DNA of 64,000 nt from Kribbella rubisoli. Its GTDB lineage: Bacteria > Actinomycetota > Actinomycetes > Propionibacteriales > Kribbellaceae. The stretch is taken from positions 310,001-374,000 of the forward strand of contig NZ_SHKR01000016.1 in assembly GCF_004217145.1 (NCBI RefSeq), given 5' to 3'. This document shows, piece by piece, positions 8,150 to 16,933 of the stretch. The notes beneath the pieces were generated by a model. The model searched no databases and was not told where the DNA came from. It was given only the letters and a program-made list of their open reading frames with translations. The stretch's first letter is position 1. Every line of letters starts with the position of its first letter. The translations under genes were made by a program, and so were the position numbers.

Positions 8150-8859
8150 TGCGGCTGAACACCATGGCGTGGGGCTCCGGCGATCGCGTCGCCCTCCTCG
8201 TCCACGGCATGCTCGGCGGCGCCGCGCAGTACCACCAGGTCGGTCCTGCACTCGCGGAGCGCGGCTATCGGGCGATCGCGGTGGACCTGCCCGGTCACGG
8301 AAACTCTCCAGCAGCGCCCGAGGCCACTATGGACCTCTTCGTGGACGCCGTACTCGAGTCCGTCGACCACAGACCGTCGCTCGCGATCGGCCACTCGCTC
8401 GGCGCAGTCGTTCTCTCCCATGCACTACCTCGGCTGCGTCCGGCTCGAGTCGTCTACGTCGACGTACCGTTCGACAACCCGTCGGAAGATCCGCCGGCCA
8501 TGGGCCTTCGGGAACGATTCACTGCAGCCCGGGCCGCCCGTACCGAGCATCGTCTGCGCACCACGCGTCCTGGCTGGTCGGCGGAGGACTGCCGGCTGGA
8601 GGCTGAGGCGGCAGCGAACTTCGACGTGGACACGGCGGTCGCGCTCGAGCGTTCTTATGCCGGGCAGGTAGTCGGTCGGCCGACGGTTCCGTCGCTGGTG
8701 ATCAGGGCAGCGCCGAGCCGGTACGTGTCGGCGGATCGCGCTAGGGAACTGGAGGAGTTGGGATTCTCGGTCCGTTCTGTCCATGGCGCGGGGCATTGTG
8801 TCTGGTACGGGTTTCTCGATGACTTCATGGCGGCGCTGGACGGGTGGCGGGAGGCGTGA
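8149..8859 (+). CDS. Alpha/beta hydrolase
   Basis: 236 aa. LLVHGMLGGAAQY is the oxyanion strand-loop, VDLPGHGNS follows, the nucleophile elbow is GHSLG (about 83-87) and the catalytic His is in GAGHCVWYG near the end. Start ATG 8149 was chosen because it overlaps the preceding TGA; a much longer frame upstream is a shadow of the WYL gene. Substrate unknown. Confidence 0.87.
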   Translation: MRLNTMAWGSGDRVALLVHGMLGGAAQYHQVGPALAERGYRAIAVDLPGHGNSPAAPEATMDLFVDAVLESVDHRPSLAIGHSLGAVVLSHALPRLRPARVVYVDVPFDNPSEDPPAMGLRERFTAARAARTEHRLRTTRPGWSAEDCRLEAEAAANFDVDTAVALERSYAGQVVGRPTVPSLVIRAAPSRYVSADRARELEELGFSVRSVHGAGHCVWYGFLDDFMAALDGWREA

Positions 8860-9149
8860 TGGATGAGGTCGAGTTTGCTGGGGAGATTTGGTATTGGCGG
8901 GGGCCGGCGCCTTGGTACTTCATTACGGTGCCGGATGAGGAGTGTGCGTACTTCGAGGCTGAGTCGAGCTTTGTCAGTTACGGGTGGGGGATGATCCCGG
9001 TCGTCGCGGAGATCGGCGAGACGGCGTGGGACACGTCGATGTTTCCCAAGGACGGGCGGTACCTGCTGCCGGTGAAGGCGTCGGTGCGGCGGGCCGAGGA
9101 TCTCGATGACGGCGACGTGCCGACCGTGCGGTTGCGGCTGCGGACCTGA
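8859..9149 (+). CDS. DUF1905 domain protein
   Basis: 96 aa. Start ATG 8859 overlaps the TGA of the hydrolase (TGATG). The sequence shows the DUF1905 signature: FAGEIWYWRGPAPWYFITVP, then YGWGMIPVVAEIGETAWDTS and YLLPVKASVRRAEDL. It is a small beta-barrel protein of unknown function, and its coupling suggests that it works with the hydrolase or WYL regulator. Confidence 0.8.
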   Translation: MDEVEFAGEIWYWRGPAPWYFITVPDEECAYFEAESSFVSYGWGMIPVVAEIGETAWDTSMFPKDGRYLLPVKASVRRAEDLDDGDVPTVRLRLRT

Positions 9150-9222
9150 AACTGTCGGCGGTCGGGTCTAGCGTTCGGCGTACGTCAAAGCTGTACATAT
9201 TCAGAGCGTGGAGGTAGCGGGC

Positions 9223-9771
9223 ATGTCAACGCTGGCTGATCGGCCGAACACGGCCTTGTTGGTGGTCGACGTACAGAACGGTGTCGTGGCCGAGGCGCAC
9301 GAGCGTGACCAAGTCGTGGCGAACATCAGCACCCTGGTCGGCAAGGCCCGCGCCGGCGGCGTGCCCGTCGTGTGGGTCCAGCACTCGAGCGAGAACCTCG
9401 TCAAGGACAGCGACCAGTGGCAGTTCGTCCCGGAGTTGTCCCGCGACGGCTCGGAGGCGCTCGTCCACAAGACGTTCCCCGACTCCTTCGAAGCCACCGA
9501 CCTCGAGGACGTCCTCGCCCGCGCCGGAATCGGCCACCTGATCGTGAGCGGCGCCCAGACCGACGAGTGCATCCGCTCGACGATCCACGGCGCCTTCGTC
9601 CGCGGATACGACGTCACGCTGGTCGGCGACGCGCACACGACCGAGAACCTCTCGGAGTACGGCGCTCCGACGCCCGACAAGGTGATCGCCCACACCAACC
9701 TGTACTGGCAATACCACCGGGCGCCGGGCCGCACCGCCGCCGTGCAGAGCACCGACGAGGTCACCTTCTAG
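9223..9771 (+). CDS. Isochorismatase-family cysteine hydrolase
   Basis: 182 aa from ATG 9223, chosen because GGAGGT (9210-9215) lies 7 nt upstream. The catalytic triad is complete: Asp in LLVVDVQNG, Lys in VHKTFPDSF, Cys in SGAQTDECIRST. The family cleaves isochorismate, amides or related bonds in the cytoplasm; the substrate is not predictable. A hairpin follows the stop. Confidence 0.9.
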   Translation: MSTLADRPNTALLVVDVQNGVVAEAHERDQVVANISTLVGKARAGGVPVVWVQHSSENLVKDSDQWQFVPELSRDGSEALVHKTFPDSFEATDLEDVLARAGIGHLIVSGAQTDECIRSTIHGAFVRGYDVTLVGDAHTTENLSEYGAPTPDKVIAHTNLYWQYHRAPGRTAAVQSTDEVTF

Positions 9772-9776
9772 GCGAT

Positions 9777-9805
9777 GCCGGGGCGACGCTTGCCGCCGCC
9801 CCGGC
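9777..9805. terminator. Hairpin between convergent genes
   Basis: GCCGGGGCG (9777-9785) pairs with CGCCCCGGC (9797-9805) around an 11-nt loop. It lies between the stop of the isochorismatase gene and the stop of the convergent aldo/keto reductase, so it can serve both strands. Confidence 0.55.
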
Positions 9806-9813
9806 GCACTGAC

Positions 9814-10746
9814 TCAGCCCGAGACGGCGTCGAGGACGGCGAGGTCGCCGGGGGAGAGGGTGATGCCGGCTGCCATCAGGTTCTCCTCCAGGTGCTGCCG
9901 GCTCGACGTGCCCGGAATCGCGAGGACGTGCGCGCCCCGGCTCAGCGTCCACGCCAAGCGGATCTGCGCGGGCGTCGCGCCGTGGCGATCCGCGACCTCC
10001 TGCACGGCTGCGGACTCCGGCACCCCGCCGGCCTCCCGCGACTCCGCGGTCAGCGTGAAGAACGGCACGAACGCGATCCCCAGCTCACCGCACAAACCCA
10101 GGATCTCGTCGTTCACCCGCCCGAATCCCACGCTGTACCGGTTCTGCACCGCAACCACCGGCGCAATCTCCCGCGCTTGCTGAAGATGCTCCACCCGCAC
10201 ATTCGACACACCGAGGTGCCGGATCATGCCCTTCGCCTGCAGCTCGGCAAGGACGCCGAAATGTTCCGCGATCGACTTCATCCCGTGCAGCCGCAGATTG
10301 ACCAGATCCAGCACGTCCACTCCGAGCGCCCGCAGATCACGCTCCACCAGCGCCGGCAACTCGTCCGGACGCGCCAGCCCGTCCTTCGTCGGCCCCACCT
10401 TCGTCGCGAGCACAAACTCCTCCGGGTACGGCGCGAGCGCGCGGCGGATCACGTCGTTCGCCCAGTCGAGGCTCTCGAACGACGTCTGCCCCGCGCCGCC
10501 GCGACTCGGATAGAACGCCGCGGTGTCGATGTGGTTCACGCCCAGCTCGACCGCGTGCCGCAGCAGCGCGACCGCTCGCTCCTGCAGATCCGCCCCATCA
10601 CCGCCGGGTCCCGCGAGCCGCTTCGTGCCGAACCCGATCCGCCGTACCGCAACGTCCCCGAGCTGCCAGAATTCGCCCGACTTGCTTTCCGCAATTCCCG
10701 ATGATAGGTTTAATGGTAGAGACGTATTTATCTGTGAATTCTGCAT
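9814..10746 (-). CDS. Aldo/keto reductase
   Basis: 310 aa from ATG 10746. The AKR tetrad is visible as Asp and Tyr in HIDTAAFYPS, Lys in LATKVGPT and His in NLRLHG; LGVSNVRVEHL and LAIPGTSS are standard NADPH-binding segments. The first ~25 residues (MQNSQINTSLPLNLSS) are encoded by AT-rich DNA that looks more like a promoter, so the true start may be further in, although no good alternative codon is present. Divergent from a phosphotransferase. Confidence 0.85.
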   Translation of the reverse strand: MQNSQINTSLPLNLSSGIAESKSGEFWQLGDVAVRRIGFGTKRLAGPGGDGADLQERAVALLRHAVELGVNHIDTAAFYPSRGGAGQTSFESLDWANDVIRRALAPYPEEFVLATKVGPTKDGLARPDELPALVERDLRALGVDVLDLVNLRLHGMKSIAEHFGVLAELQAKGMIRHLGVSNVRVEHLQQAREIAPVVAVQNRYSVGFGRVNDEILGLCGELGIAFVPFFTLTAESREAGGVPESAAVQEVADRHGATPAQIRLAWTLSRGAHVLAIPGTSSRQHLEENLMAAGITLSPGDLAVLDAVSG

Positions 10747-10816
10747 TCGGCCAGGATAAATCCTCGAAGGACGTTCGTCCACCTTTCCCGCACTTTTTCT
10801 GCGTTATTCTGCGCGC

Positions 10817-11644
10817 GTGGGACTCACTGATAGACAACAAGTTCTCCTCGACACCTGGCTGCCGTCGGCCGAGCTCGTCAAGGACCACAGCTGGGGTCTC
10901 ATCGGCACCCTCGTGCTCGAGCTCATGCACGACGGCGAGCGCTATATCGCGAAGGCCGGCGATGCGGCCGATCACCACCTCGCGCGCGAGATACGGGCCC
11001 ACCGCAACTGGCTGACCCCGTGGACCTCACGGGGGAGGGCGCCCGAGTTCGTCCACGTGGACGACGAGGCCAAGCTCCTCCTGACACGGTTCCTGCCGGG
11101 CGAGCTGGTCCAGGGCACGCCTGCCGAATGGGCGCCGGCGACGTACGACGAGGCCGGCGGGCTGCTGGCGCAGTTCCACCAGCAATCCGCCGTACCCGAC
11201 GACGCCTATGAATCCCGTGAGAATCAGAGGACGCTCGCCAACCTCGGCAAGCAGCACCGAATCGCGCCGGAGCTGGCCGAGCGTCTGCGAGCAGAGATCG
11301 CCGGCTGGCCGACGCCGCCGGCGATTCTCGTGCCGACCCATGGCGATTGGCAGCCGCGTAACTGGCTGACCGACAACGGCACCATCCGCGTCATCGACTT
11401 CGGCCGAGCCGACCTCCGCCCGGCGTACACCGACCTCGCCCGGCTCGCCGCCCAGCAGTTCCGCTCGAACCCCGAGCTGGAGACAGCCTTCCTGAGCGGC
11501 TATGGCTCAGACCCGCGCGAGCCGGACGCCTGGTACCGGGCCCAACTCCGCGAGGCCATCAACACCTGCATCTGGGCTTACGAGGTCGGCGACGAGCCCT
11601 TCGAGCAACAGGGCCACCGCATGATCGCGGAGGCCATCAGCTAG
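10817..11644 (+). CDS. Aminoglycoside phosphotransferase (APH) family kinase
   Basis: 275 aa from GTG 10817. Catalytic loop HGDWQPRNW (about 176) and metal site VIDFGRADLRP (about 193) are intact, so this is an active small-molecule kinase fold. A TATTCT at 10805-10810 just upstream suggests a leaderless transcript. Substrate unknown; it need not be an antibiotic. The stop overlaps the convergent gene by 4 bp (CTAG). Confidence 0.87.
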   Translation: MGLTDRQQVLLDTWLPSAELVKDHSWGLIGTLVLELMHDGERYIAKAGDAADHHLAREIRAHRNWLTPWTSRGRAPEFVHVDDEAKLLLTRFLPGELVQGTPAEWAPATYDEAGGLLAQFHQQSAVPDDAYESRENQRTLANLGKQHRIAPELAERLRAEIAGWPTPPAILVPTHGDWQPRNWLTDNGTIRVIDFGRADLRPAYTDLARLAAQQFRSNPELETAFLSGYGSDPREPDAWYRAQLREAINTCIWAYEVGDEPFEQQGHRMIAEAIS

Positions 11645-12198
11645 CTGACTTTGGCGACCCACTCGTCGATCGACACGACATCGGCCTGCCGCGGGAACAC
11701 CTTCTCGGTGAGCACGCGGTGGACCTCGGGATCGGAGTCGCGACAGCCGTCGTCCAGCACCGTCAGCCGGAAGTCCAGGTCGGCCGCCTGGCGCAGCGTC
11801 GACAATACGACGCCGCTCGTGGCCAACCCGGTGAGGACGAGACTGTCGATGTCGCCCGACCTGAGCACCACCTCGAGGTCGCTGCCCGTGAAGGCACTGA
11901 CCCGCCTCTTCGTGACCACGATGTCGCCGGGCAGCGGGGCGACGTCCGGGTGGATCGCGATGTTCGGATCGTCCCCGGCCATGCCCTGGCCGCTCGAGAT
12001 CGCGCTGAACGACTTGTTGCGGGAGCTGATCTCCGGATGGCCGGCGCGGAAGCCGACGACCACGTAGATCACCGGGATCTGCGCTGCGCGAGCGGCGTCG
12101 ATCGCGCGACGCAGGCCGACCAGATAGTCGGTCTCACCGGCGATACGCGCCACGATCACTTGCTGTACGTCCATCACGAGCAGAGCTCTGTTCGCCAT
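11641..12198 (-). CDS. Isochorismatase-fold protein lacking the usual catalytic Cys
   Basis: 185 aa. LLVMDVQQVIV carries the Asp and VVTKRRVSAF the Lys, but the nucleophile segment reads GLATSGVVLSTLRQA, with Gly where catalytic members have Cys. A TSGVVLST form recurs in a subset of the family. It may be a non-hydrolytic binding protein or use another residue. It lies downstream of the MarR regulator on the same strand, 104 bp apart. Confidence 0.85.
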   Translation of the reverse strand: MANRALLVMDVQQVIVARIAGETDYLVGLRRAIDAARAAQIPVIYVVVGFRAGHPEISSRNKSFSAISSGQGMAGDDPNIAIHPDVAPLPGDIVVTKRRVSAFTGSDLEVVLRSGDIDSLVLTGLATSGVVLSTLRQAADLDFRLTVLDDGCRDSDPEVHRVLTEKVFPRQADVVSIDEWVAKVS

Positions 12199-12302
12199 AT
12201 TGATGGTCCTTTCAGGCCTTGTGGTGGCGGCCGCGCAACACCGAGGCGGTTGCGGCGACCAGGGTCATCGCCTAGCGGTCGGTCCTGCTGTGCTGCTAGG
12301 GG

Positions 12303-12734
12303 TCACAGCCGCTCCGACAGCCGGTCGAGCAGCGTCATCAATTGCTGCAACTCGCGACGCTCCGCTTGGCTGAACTCTTCCTCGATGGCCGTCGCGAGGC
12401 GCTGGCCGGAGACGGAACGCCGATCAGCAGCCATCTTGCGGCCGGCGGCTGTCATTGCGATCACCGCGCGGCGGCGGTCGGCGGCGTGCGGCTCCCTGCT
12501 CACCAACCCGCGTTCCTCGAGGGCGGCCAGCGTGACTGCCATGGCTTGAGGGCGCACCCCCTCTTGCTCGGCCAGTGCGCTGGGGGAGGCCGGGCCGTCG
12601 CTCTCCAGCCGGGCCAGCACGGAGGACTCGGACAGCGCCAGGCCGCCCACGACGTTCTTCGCGGCGCGGAGTTTGCGGGCGATGCGGCCCACGATCAGCC
12701 GGAGCGCGGCCGCATCCTCAGCAGGTGTCGTCAC
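12303..12734 (-). CDS. MarR family transcriptional regulator
   Basis: 143 aa from GTG 12734. Winged helix: SSVLARLESDGPASPSALAE, VRPQAMAVTLAALEERGLV, then EPHAADRRRAVIAMT with the DRR wing. An in-frame GTG at 12821 would add 29 residues, but that stretch contains the AT-rich block TTAATTAATT and a TTAGTTA motif, better read as operator/promoter DNA. It is divergent from a methyltransferase and upstream of the isochorismatase-like gene, both plausible targets. Confidence 0.85.
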   Translation of the reverse strand: MTTPAEDAAALRLIVGRIARKLRAAKNVVGGLALSESSVLARLESDGPASPSALAEQEGVRPQAMAVTLAALEERGLVSREPHAADRRRAVIAMTAAGRKMAADRRSVSGQRLATAIEEEFSQAERRELQQLMTLLDRLSERL

Positions 12735-12824
12735 AGATGCTAACGGTACATTAATTAATTCGTCGTAACTAACTGGCTCCGAAACTCCGTTGTCGGCGCT
12801 CCGGGACGCTGGCATCGTCACCCC
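12735..12824. promoter_or_regulatory. AT-rich divergent control region with MarR-type site
   Basis: The block around 12750-12772 (ATTAATTAATT, then GTAACTAACT) is strikingly AT-rich and partly palindromic in GC-rich surroundings. It separates the preferred MarR start from the methyltransferase start at 12825. Operator function is inferred. Confidence 0.45.
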
Positions 12825-13580
12825 ATGTCCTCAGCACTCGATGCGCTCACCCTCGACCGGTATCCACGGTCGAACACCTATGACCGGCAGTGGATCGTCG
12901 ACAACCTCATGGGCCCGCATCCGCTATGGAGCGCGGAGGGTCTAATGGGGGCAATGACGCTCGAGCCCGGCATGCGGGTCCTCGACCTCGGCTGCGGTAC
13001 CGCGCTGACGTCGATCTTCTTCGCCCGCGAGTACGACGTGGAGGTCTGGGCGACCGACCTCTGGGTCGACCCGACCGAGAACTGGCAACGAATCCAGGAC
13101 TCCGGCGCCGCGGACCGCGTCCACCCGATCCAGTCCGACGCACATAAGCTCCCGTTCGCCCACGACTTCTTCGACGCGATCGTCAGCATCGGCGCCTTCA
13201 ACTACTTCGGCACGGGCGCCGACTACCTCGCCTACGTCACCCAGTTCCTCCGCCCCGGCGGCACGCTCGGCGTCGTTGCCCCTGGCATCCGTACGGCACC
13301 GGTCCTCACGCTCCCGTCGTACCTGGAGTCCCGCTGGGGCCCCGACCTCTGCACCTGGCTCCCACCCGACTGGTGGCACCAACTCTGGCAACGCACCAAC
13401 CTGGTCGCCGTCCAAACCGCCGACTTCCTCCCCAACAGCTGGTCCGACTGGCTCCTCTGGCTGAAAACCTGCGCCGAAGTAGACCGCGGCTACAAACCCG
13501 ACGAACAAATGCTGGAAGCCGACCAAGGGGACCTGCTCGGGTTAACCCGGCTGGTCGCCCATCTCAATGAACGCGGCTAG
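12825..13580 (+). CDS. Class I SAM-dependent methyltransferase
   Basis: 251 aa. Motif I VLDLGCGTALTS (about 52), motif II acid in EVWATDLW, and motif IV region FDAIVSIGAFNYFG with FLRPGGTLGVV give the Rossmann methyltransferase fold. The 3' half has Trp-rich LPPDWWHQLW. Substrate unknown. Adjacent to a MarR regulator as often seen for small detoxification enzymes. Confidence 0.87.
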   Translation: MSSALDALTLDRYPRSNTYDRQWIVDNLMGPHPLWSAEGLMGAMTLEPGMRVLDLGCGTALTSIFFAREYDVEVWATDLWVDPTENWQRIQDSGAADRVHPIQSDAHKLPFAHDFFDAIVSIGAFNYFGTGADYLAYVTQFLRPGGTLGVVAPGIRTAPVLTLPSYLESRWGPDLCTWLPPDWWHQLWQRTNLVAVQTADFLPNSWSDWLLWLKTCAEVDRGYKPDEQMLEADQGDLLGLTRLVAHLNERG

Positions 13581-13661
13581 ACGGCCGAGCCGCAGGTAGC
13601 GCTTCACGACCAGGACCTTGCCGGCCTCGACGACGACCGCGGCACCTCGTGGGATCTTCAT
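13542..13661 (-). pseudogene. Possible NUDIX N-terminal remnant
   Basis: A 39-codon frame from ATG 13661 begins MKIPRGAAVVVEAGKVLVVKR, which resembles the first strands of NUDIX hydrolases, then runs without a NUDIX box into the 3' end of the methyltransferase gene. It could be a chance frame. An intact NUDIX gene lies 460 bp away on the other strand. Confidence 0.25.
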
Positions 13662-13719
13662 GGGCTAGCAGTGTGGTCGCAGCCACCGACATATTCGCGC
13701 TAGTGAAAGGATTTGTTGT

Positions 13720-14115
13720 ATGCCAAGCACGATGATTGAAGTGCGGCGGGAGTATTCCGAGGCGGAGGAGGTTGCGCTGATCGACGCTGTGCATGATGCG
13801 GTGGTCACCGGATTTCAGATTCCGCCGCAGGACAAGGATGTGCGGCTGATCGTCCACGCGCCGCACCGGTTTGCGTGCTCGCCGCGGTTGACTCAGCCCG
13901 AGTACTTCACGCTGGTCACCATCGACTGTTTCGCCGGCCGCTCAATCGACGCCAAGCGCACGCTCTACGCCGCAATGATCGCCAATCTGAAGCCCTTCAA
14001 CATCCCCGCGGACCACGTCACGATCCTCATCCGAGACCACCCCACCCACAACTGGGGCCTCCGAGGCGGCCACCCAGCCTCCGACCTGGACCTGGGCTTC
14101 ACCATCAACGTCTGA
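13720..14115 (+). CDS. Tautomerase-family protein
   Basis: 131 aa, preceded by GAAAGGA. The protein starts MPSTMIEV, so Pro2 becomes the amino-terminal catalytic proline after Met removal, as in 4-oxalocrotonate tautomerase relatives. FTLVTIDCFAGRS and KPFNIPADHVTILIRD fit the second beta-alpha-beta unit. It is followed at 5 bp by a NUDIX gene, in one operon. Confidence 0.75.
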   Translation: MPSTMIEVRREYSEAEEVALIDAVHDAVVTGFQIPPQDKDVRLIVHAPHRFACSPRLTQPEYFTLVTIDCFAGRSIDAKRTLYAAMIANLKPFNIPADHVTILIRDHPTHNWGLRGGHPASDLDLGFTINV

Positions 14116-14120
14116 CCCAG

Positions 14121-14606
14121 ATGACACTACGTGCGACCCGCCACGTGACGTCGGTCTTCCTGGTTCGTCAGGGGACTGTGCTTCTGCTGTATCGCCGTGG
14201 ATCCCGCGCGATCGCGGACTCCTGGGTCGGCATCGGCGGCCACGTCGAACCAGGCGAACTCGACGACCCGACAGCGGCCGCGCTGCGGGAGCTCCACGAG
14301 GAGGTCAGGATCGCCGCCGATCACCTCGACAACTTCAGCCTCCGGTACGTCGCGATGCGGGACACCAGCACCGAGCTGCGCACGACGTACTACTTCACCG
14401 CCGACCTGCGCCCCGACTCACCCATCCCCACCGAATGCACCGAGGGCGATCTCCGCTGGTTCGAGCTGACGATGGACCCGACGACCCTCGACATGCCACC
14501 GACAGCCGCAGTCGCCTTCAGCCACTGGCTGGCGGCCGGTCGGCATGATCAACAACTGCGGTTCATCACGATCGACGCCGCCGGCCATGTCACAGGACCA
14601 CTCTGA
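14121..14606 (+). CDS. NUDIX hydrolase
   Basis: 161 aa. The NUDIX box spans GHVEPGELDDPTAA followed by ALRELHEEVRI (about 47-71), with the REUxEE core intact and Arg in place of the usual Gly near its end. Probable 8-oxo-dGTP or nucleoside-diphosphate-X hydrolysis, Mg2+-dependent. The start ATG 14121 follows the tautomerase stop; the TGA overlaps the next ATG (TGATG). Confidence 0.88.
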   Translation: MTLRATRHVTSVFLVRQGTVLLLYRRGSRAIADSWVGIGGHVEPGELDDPTAAALRELHEEVRIAADHLDNFSLRYVAMRDTSTELRTTYYFTADLRPDSPIPTECTEGDLRWFELTMDPTTLDMPPTAAVAFSHWLAAGRHDQQLRFITIDAAGHVTGPL

Positions 14607-15334
14607 TGATCACCCTGCATTTCCACCCCAATTGGCCGCATGGTGATCGGATGGTGATCGAGTCGATGGTGAGCGACGGGTTTTATCGGTCGCAGTTTGT
14701 TACTGGGATTTCTAATGGCGGATTAACAGCCTACGAAGGCGGCGACCGGTGGCGGTGGGAGAGTCGGTTGTTCGCACGCGAGTACGACGAGCAGGATCCG
14801 GTCACGCGGCCCGTTTATGGCGTGTGGAATCGACGGGACGATGTTTACGGCGACGGGATCCGGTTCGGGTCGTCGTACCTTCGACTGAAGCCTGAGGCGA
14901 TAGACCGGTCGACGTTCTGCTTCCCGGATTCTGCGCGGGATCCCGAGCACTTCGGGGACAAGGGTCTGCTGGAGCGCTTGTGCCGGTTGGCAGACGTTTC
15001 CGGCAGCGACGATCTTGATGACTACGTCGAAGCGCACGTCCACGGCGACGTACGCTTCGACACTGACGTGGACGCAGTAGTCCTCGACCCGTCGTTCATC
15101 GGCACCCGGGTCGAGGAGGCCGCACAAAGGCTCGGTTGTGCCGTTGAGTATCACCCGGGTTTTCGGGCCACAGCCGACGACTTCGACCCGGCGTACCGCG
15201 GGCAGAACGTCGTCGACCTGGCGCGCACGCTGGGTCCGGAGTTGACGCCTGAGCTACTCGGGCGCGCCGGACACCGTGGGCAATCCATCAAGCAGGTCTG
15301 GCATTGCTTAGCTCGGTTTGGAAGGGCCGGCTAG
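14606..15334 (+). CDS. DUF3626-type protein
   Basis: 242 aa. The N-terminal block MITLHFHPNWPHGDRMVIES, followed by SDGFYRSQFVTGISNGGLTA and RFGSSYLRLKPEAIDRSTF, matches my recollection of the DUF3626 family. Histidines HFH at the start and DDYVEAHVHGDVRF could bind metal. No function is established. It is translationally coupled to the NUDIX gene and overlaps the convergent sigma factor 3' end by 27 bp. Confidence 0.7.
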   Translation: MITLHFHPNWPHGDRMVIESMVSDGFYRSQFVTGISNGGLTAYEGGDRWRWESRLFAREYDEQDPVTRPVYGVWNRRDDVYGDGIRFGSSYLRLKPEAIDRSTFCFPDSARDPEHFGDKGLLERLCRLADVSGSDDLDDYVEAHVHGDVRFDTDVDAVVLDPSFIGTRVEEAAQRLGCAVEYHPGFRATADDFDPAYRGQNVVDLARTLGPELTPELLGRAGHRGQSIKQVWHCLARFGRAG

Positions 15335-16549
15335 CTGGTCGCGGCGGCGGGTGAGGTAGGCCGTTTCGGCGGTGTTGCCGGCTAGCTCGATCGCCTTGTC
15401 GTACGCCGCGCGCGCCTGCTGGCTCTGGCCCATCCGTCGCAACAGATCCGCCCGCGTCGCGTGGAATGCGTGATACCCGTCCAACTTCTCCGACAGCCGG
15501 TCAACCGTCGCCAACGCAACCTCCGGCCCGTCCAGCTCAGCCACCGCGATCGCGCGATTGAGCTCGACGATCGGCGACGGATCCACGCGGACCAACTGGC
15601 CATAAAGAGCAACAACCTGCGACCAATCCGTGTCACGCACATCCCGTGCAGACGTGTGTACGGCGTTGATCGCCGCGAGGATCTGGTACCGCCCTGGAGC
15701 AACCCCGGCCGCCAACCGCTCGCGCACCAGCCGATGCCCCTCAGCCACCATCGCGGCGTCCCAGGAGCCACGGTCCTGCTCGTCCAACGACACCAGTTCG
15801 CCGCTCGCCGACACCCGCGCAGTACGACGAGCCTCGGTCAGCAGCATCAACGCCAGCAACCCGGCCACCTCGCCGTCGTCCGGCATCAGAGCACGAATGA
15901 GCCGCGTCAACCGGATCGCCTCGGACGTCAGTTCATGCCGCACCGGATCCGTATCCGGACCAGTCGCCAGATAGCCCTCGTTGAACACGATGAACAACAC
16001 AGTGAGTACGCCGGACACGCGCCGGGGGAGATCCTCCGTATCGGGCACGCGATACGGGATCCGCGCCGCCTTGATCTTTGCCTTGGCCCGGGTGATCCGC
16101 TGGCCCATCGCCGTCTCCTGCACGAGGAACGCGCGCGCGATCTCGGGGACGGTCAGCCCGCCGACCATCCGCAACGTCAGCGCGACCCGGGTCTCCATCG
16201 AGAGCGCCGGATGGCAGCAGGTGAAGATCAATCGCAGCCGTTCGTCGTCGATCACACCGAGAGGCTCGGGCGGGTCGTCGTACGACATCTGAGCCTCCTT
16301 GTGTTTGTCGTCGCGTTTGTTCTCGCGACGGAGCCGGTCAATGGCTTTGCGGTTGGCGGTGGTGGTCAGCCAGGCGCCCGGGTTCGGGGGTACGCCGACG
16401 TCCGGCCACCGCTCGACGGCGGTCGCGAACGCTTCGGCGGCGGCCTCCTCGGCGACGTCGAGGTCGCCGAAACGCTTGGTCAGGGACGCGACCACCCGCG
16501 CCCACTCCTCGTGGTGGACCCGCGTGATCGTCTCCCGGACATCGCTCAC
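15308..16549 (-). CDS. ECF sigma factor of the ECF42 type with C-terminal TPR-like extension
   Basis: 413 aa from GTG 16549. Region sigma2 (about 10-75: VASLTKRFGDLDVAEEAAA, PGAWLTTTANRKAIDRLRR) and sigma4 (about 110-175: IFTCCHPALSMETRVALTLR, LTVPEIARAFLVQETAMGQR) are followed by about 230 residues of helical repeats. That architecture, plus DGPF/YCII genes directly upstream, defines ECF42. These lack an anti-sigma factor and the extension is thought to control activity. The GTG overlaps the preceding TGA. Confidence 0.9.
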   Translation of the reverse strand: MSDVRETITRVHHEEWARVVASLTKRFGDLDVAEEAAAEAFATAVERWPDVGVPPNPGAWLTTTANRKAIDRLRRENKRDDKHKEAQMSYDDPPEPLGVIDDERLRLIFTCCHPALSMETRVALTLRMVGGLTVPEIARAFLVQETAMGQRITRAKAKIKAARIPYRVPDTEDLPRRVSGVLTVLFIVFNEGYLATGPDTDPVRHELTSEAIRLTRLIRALMPDDGEVAGLLALMLLTEARRTARVSASGELVSLDEQDRGSWDAAMVAEGHRLVRERLAAGVAPGRYQILAAINAVHTSARDVRDTDWSQVVALYGQLVRVDPSPIVELNRAIAVAELDGPEVALATVDRLSEKLDGYHAFHATRADLLRRMGQSQQARAAYDKAIELAGNTAETAYLTRRRDQLAGPSKPS

Positions 16550-16869
16550 AGGAACGGCCGCACCTCGAGCCTGCGGTTGCACACCTTCGACGCCTCGGTC
16601 ACGAGGTCGCGGGCCGCGTCGAGGTCGTCCGCCTGCATGATCCAGAGGCCGGCGATGTACTCCTTCGACTCCAGATACGGCCCGTCGGTGAAGATCGCCT
16701 CGCCGGCGCGGTTGTCGACGACCGTCGCCGCGCTCGGCGCCGCGAGACCGCCGGCGAAGACCCAGTTGCCGTCGGCGATGATCCGTTCGTTGAACGCCGT
16801 GATGGCGGTCATCTCTTCCGGAGTGGCCGAATTGGTCTTGTCGTCGAGCACAGAAACCAGAAACTGCAT
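16546..16869 (-). CDS. DGPF/YCII-domain protein, ECF42 partner
   Basis: 107 aa from ATG 16869, with a GGGAG ribosome site; a GTG lies one codon upstream. IFTDGPYLESKEYIAGLWIM carries the DGP[FY] hallmark, and MQFLVSVLDD is the family N-terminus. The YCII ferredoxin-like fold is small and cytosolic. It is coupled by overlap to the sigma gene, and is paralogous to the next upstream gene. Confidence 0.88.
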   Translation of the reverse strand: MQFLVSVLDDKTNSATPEEMTAITAFNERIIADGNWVFAGGLAAPSAATVVDNRAGEAIFTDGPYLESKEYIAGLWIMQADDLDAARDLVTEASKVCNRRLEVRPFL

Positions 16870-16933
16870 CACACATCATCTCCCGTGGTGAATTCTCCGG
16901 AAACGGTATCCGGTCCGCGATTCATTCGTCGGC

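Noticed and set aside
7126-8859. A 577-codon plus-strand frame covering the second WYL gene
   Set aside because: Its first 340 codons are Arg/Pro-rich low-complexity sequence out of frame with a clear WYL protein; only the last 236 residues, a hydrolase, are real.
15308-16879. Extended 523-codon start for the ECF42 sigma factor
   Set aside because: The added 110 residues overlap the DGPF gene in a different frame and are Arg-rich; GTG 16549 overlaps the DGPF stop and starts at sigma region 2.
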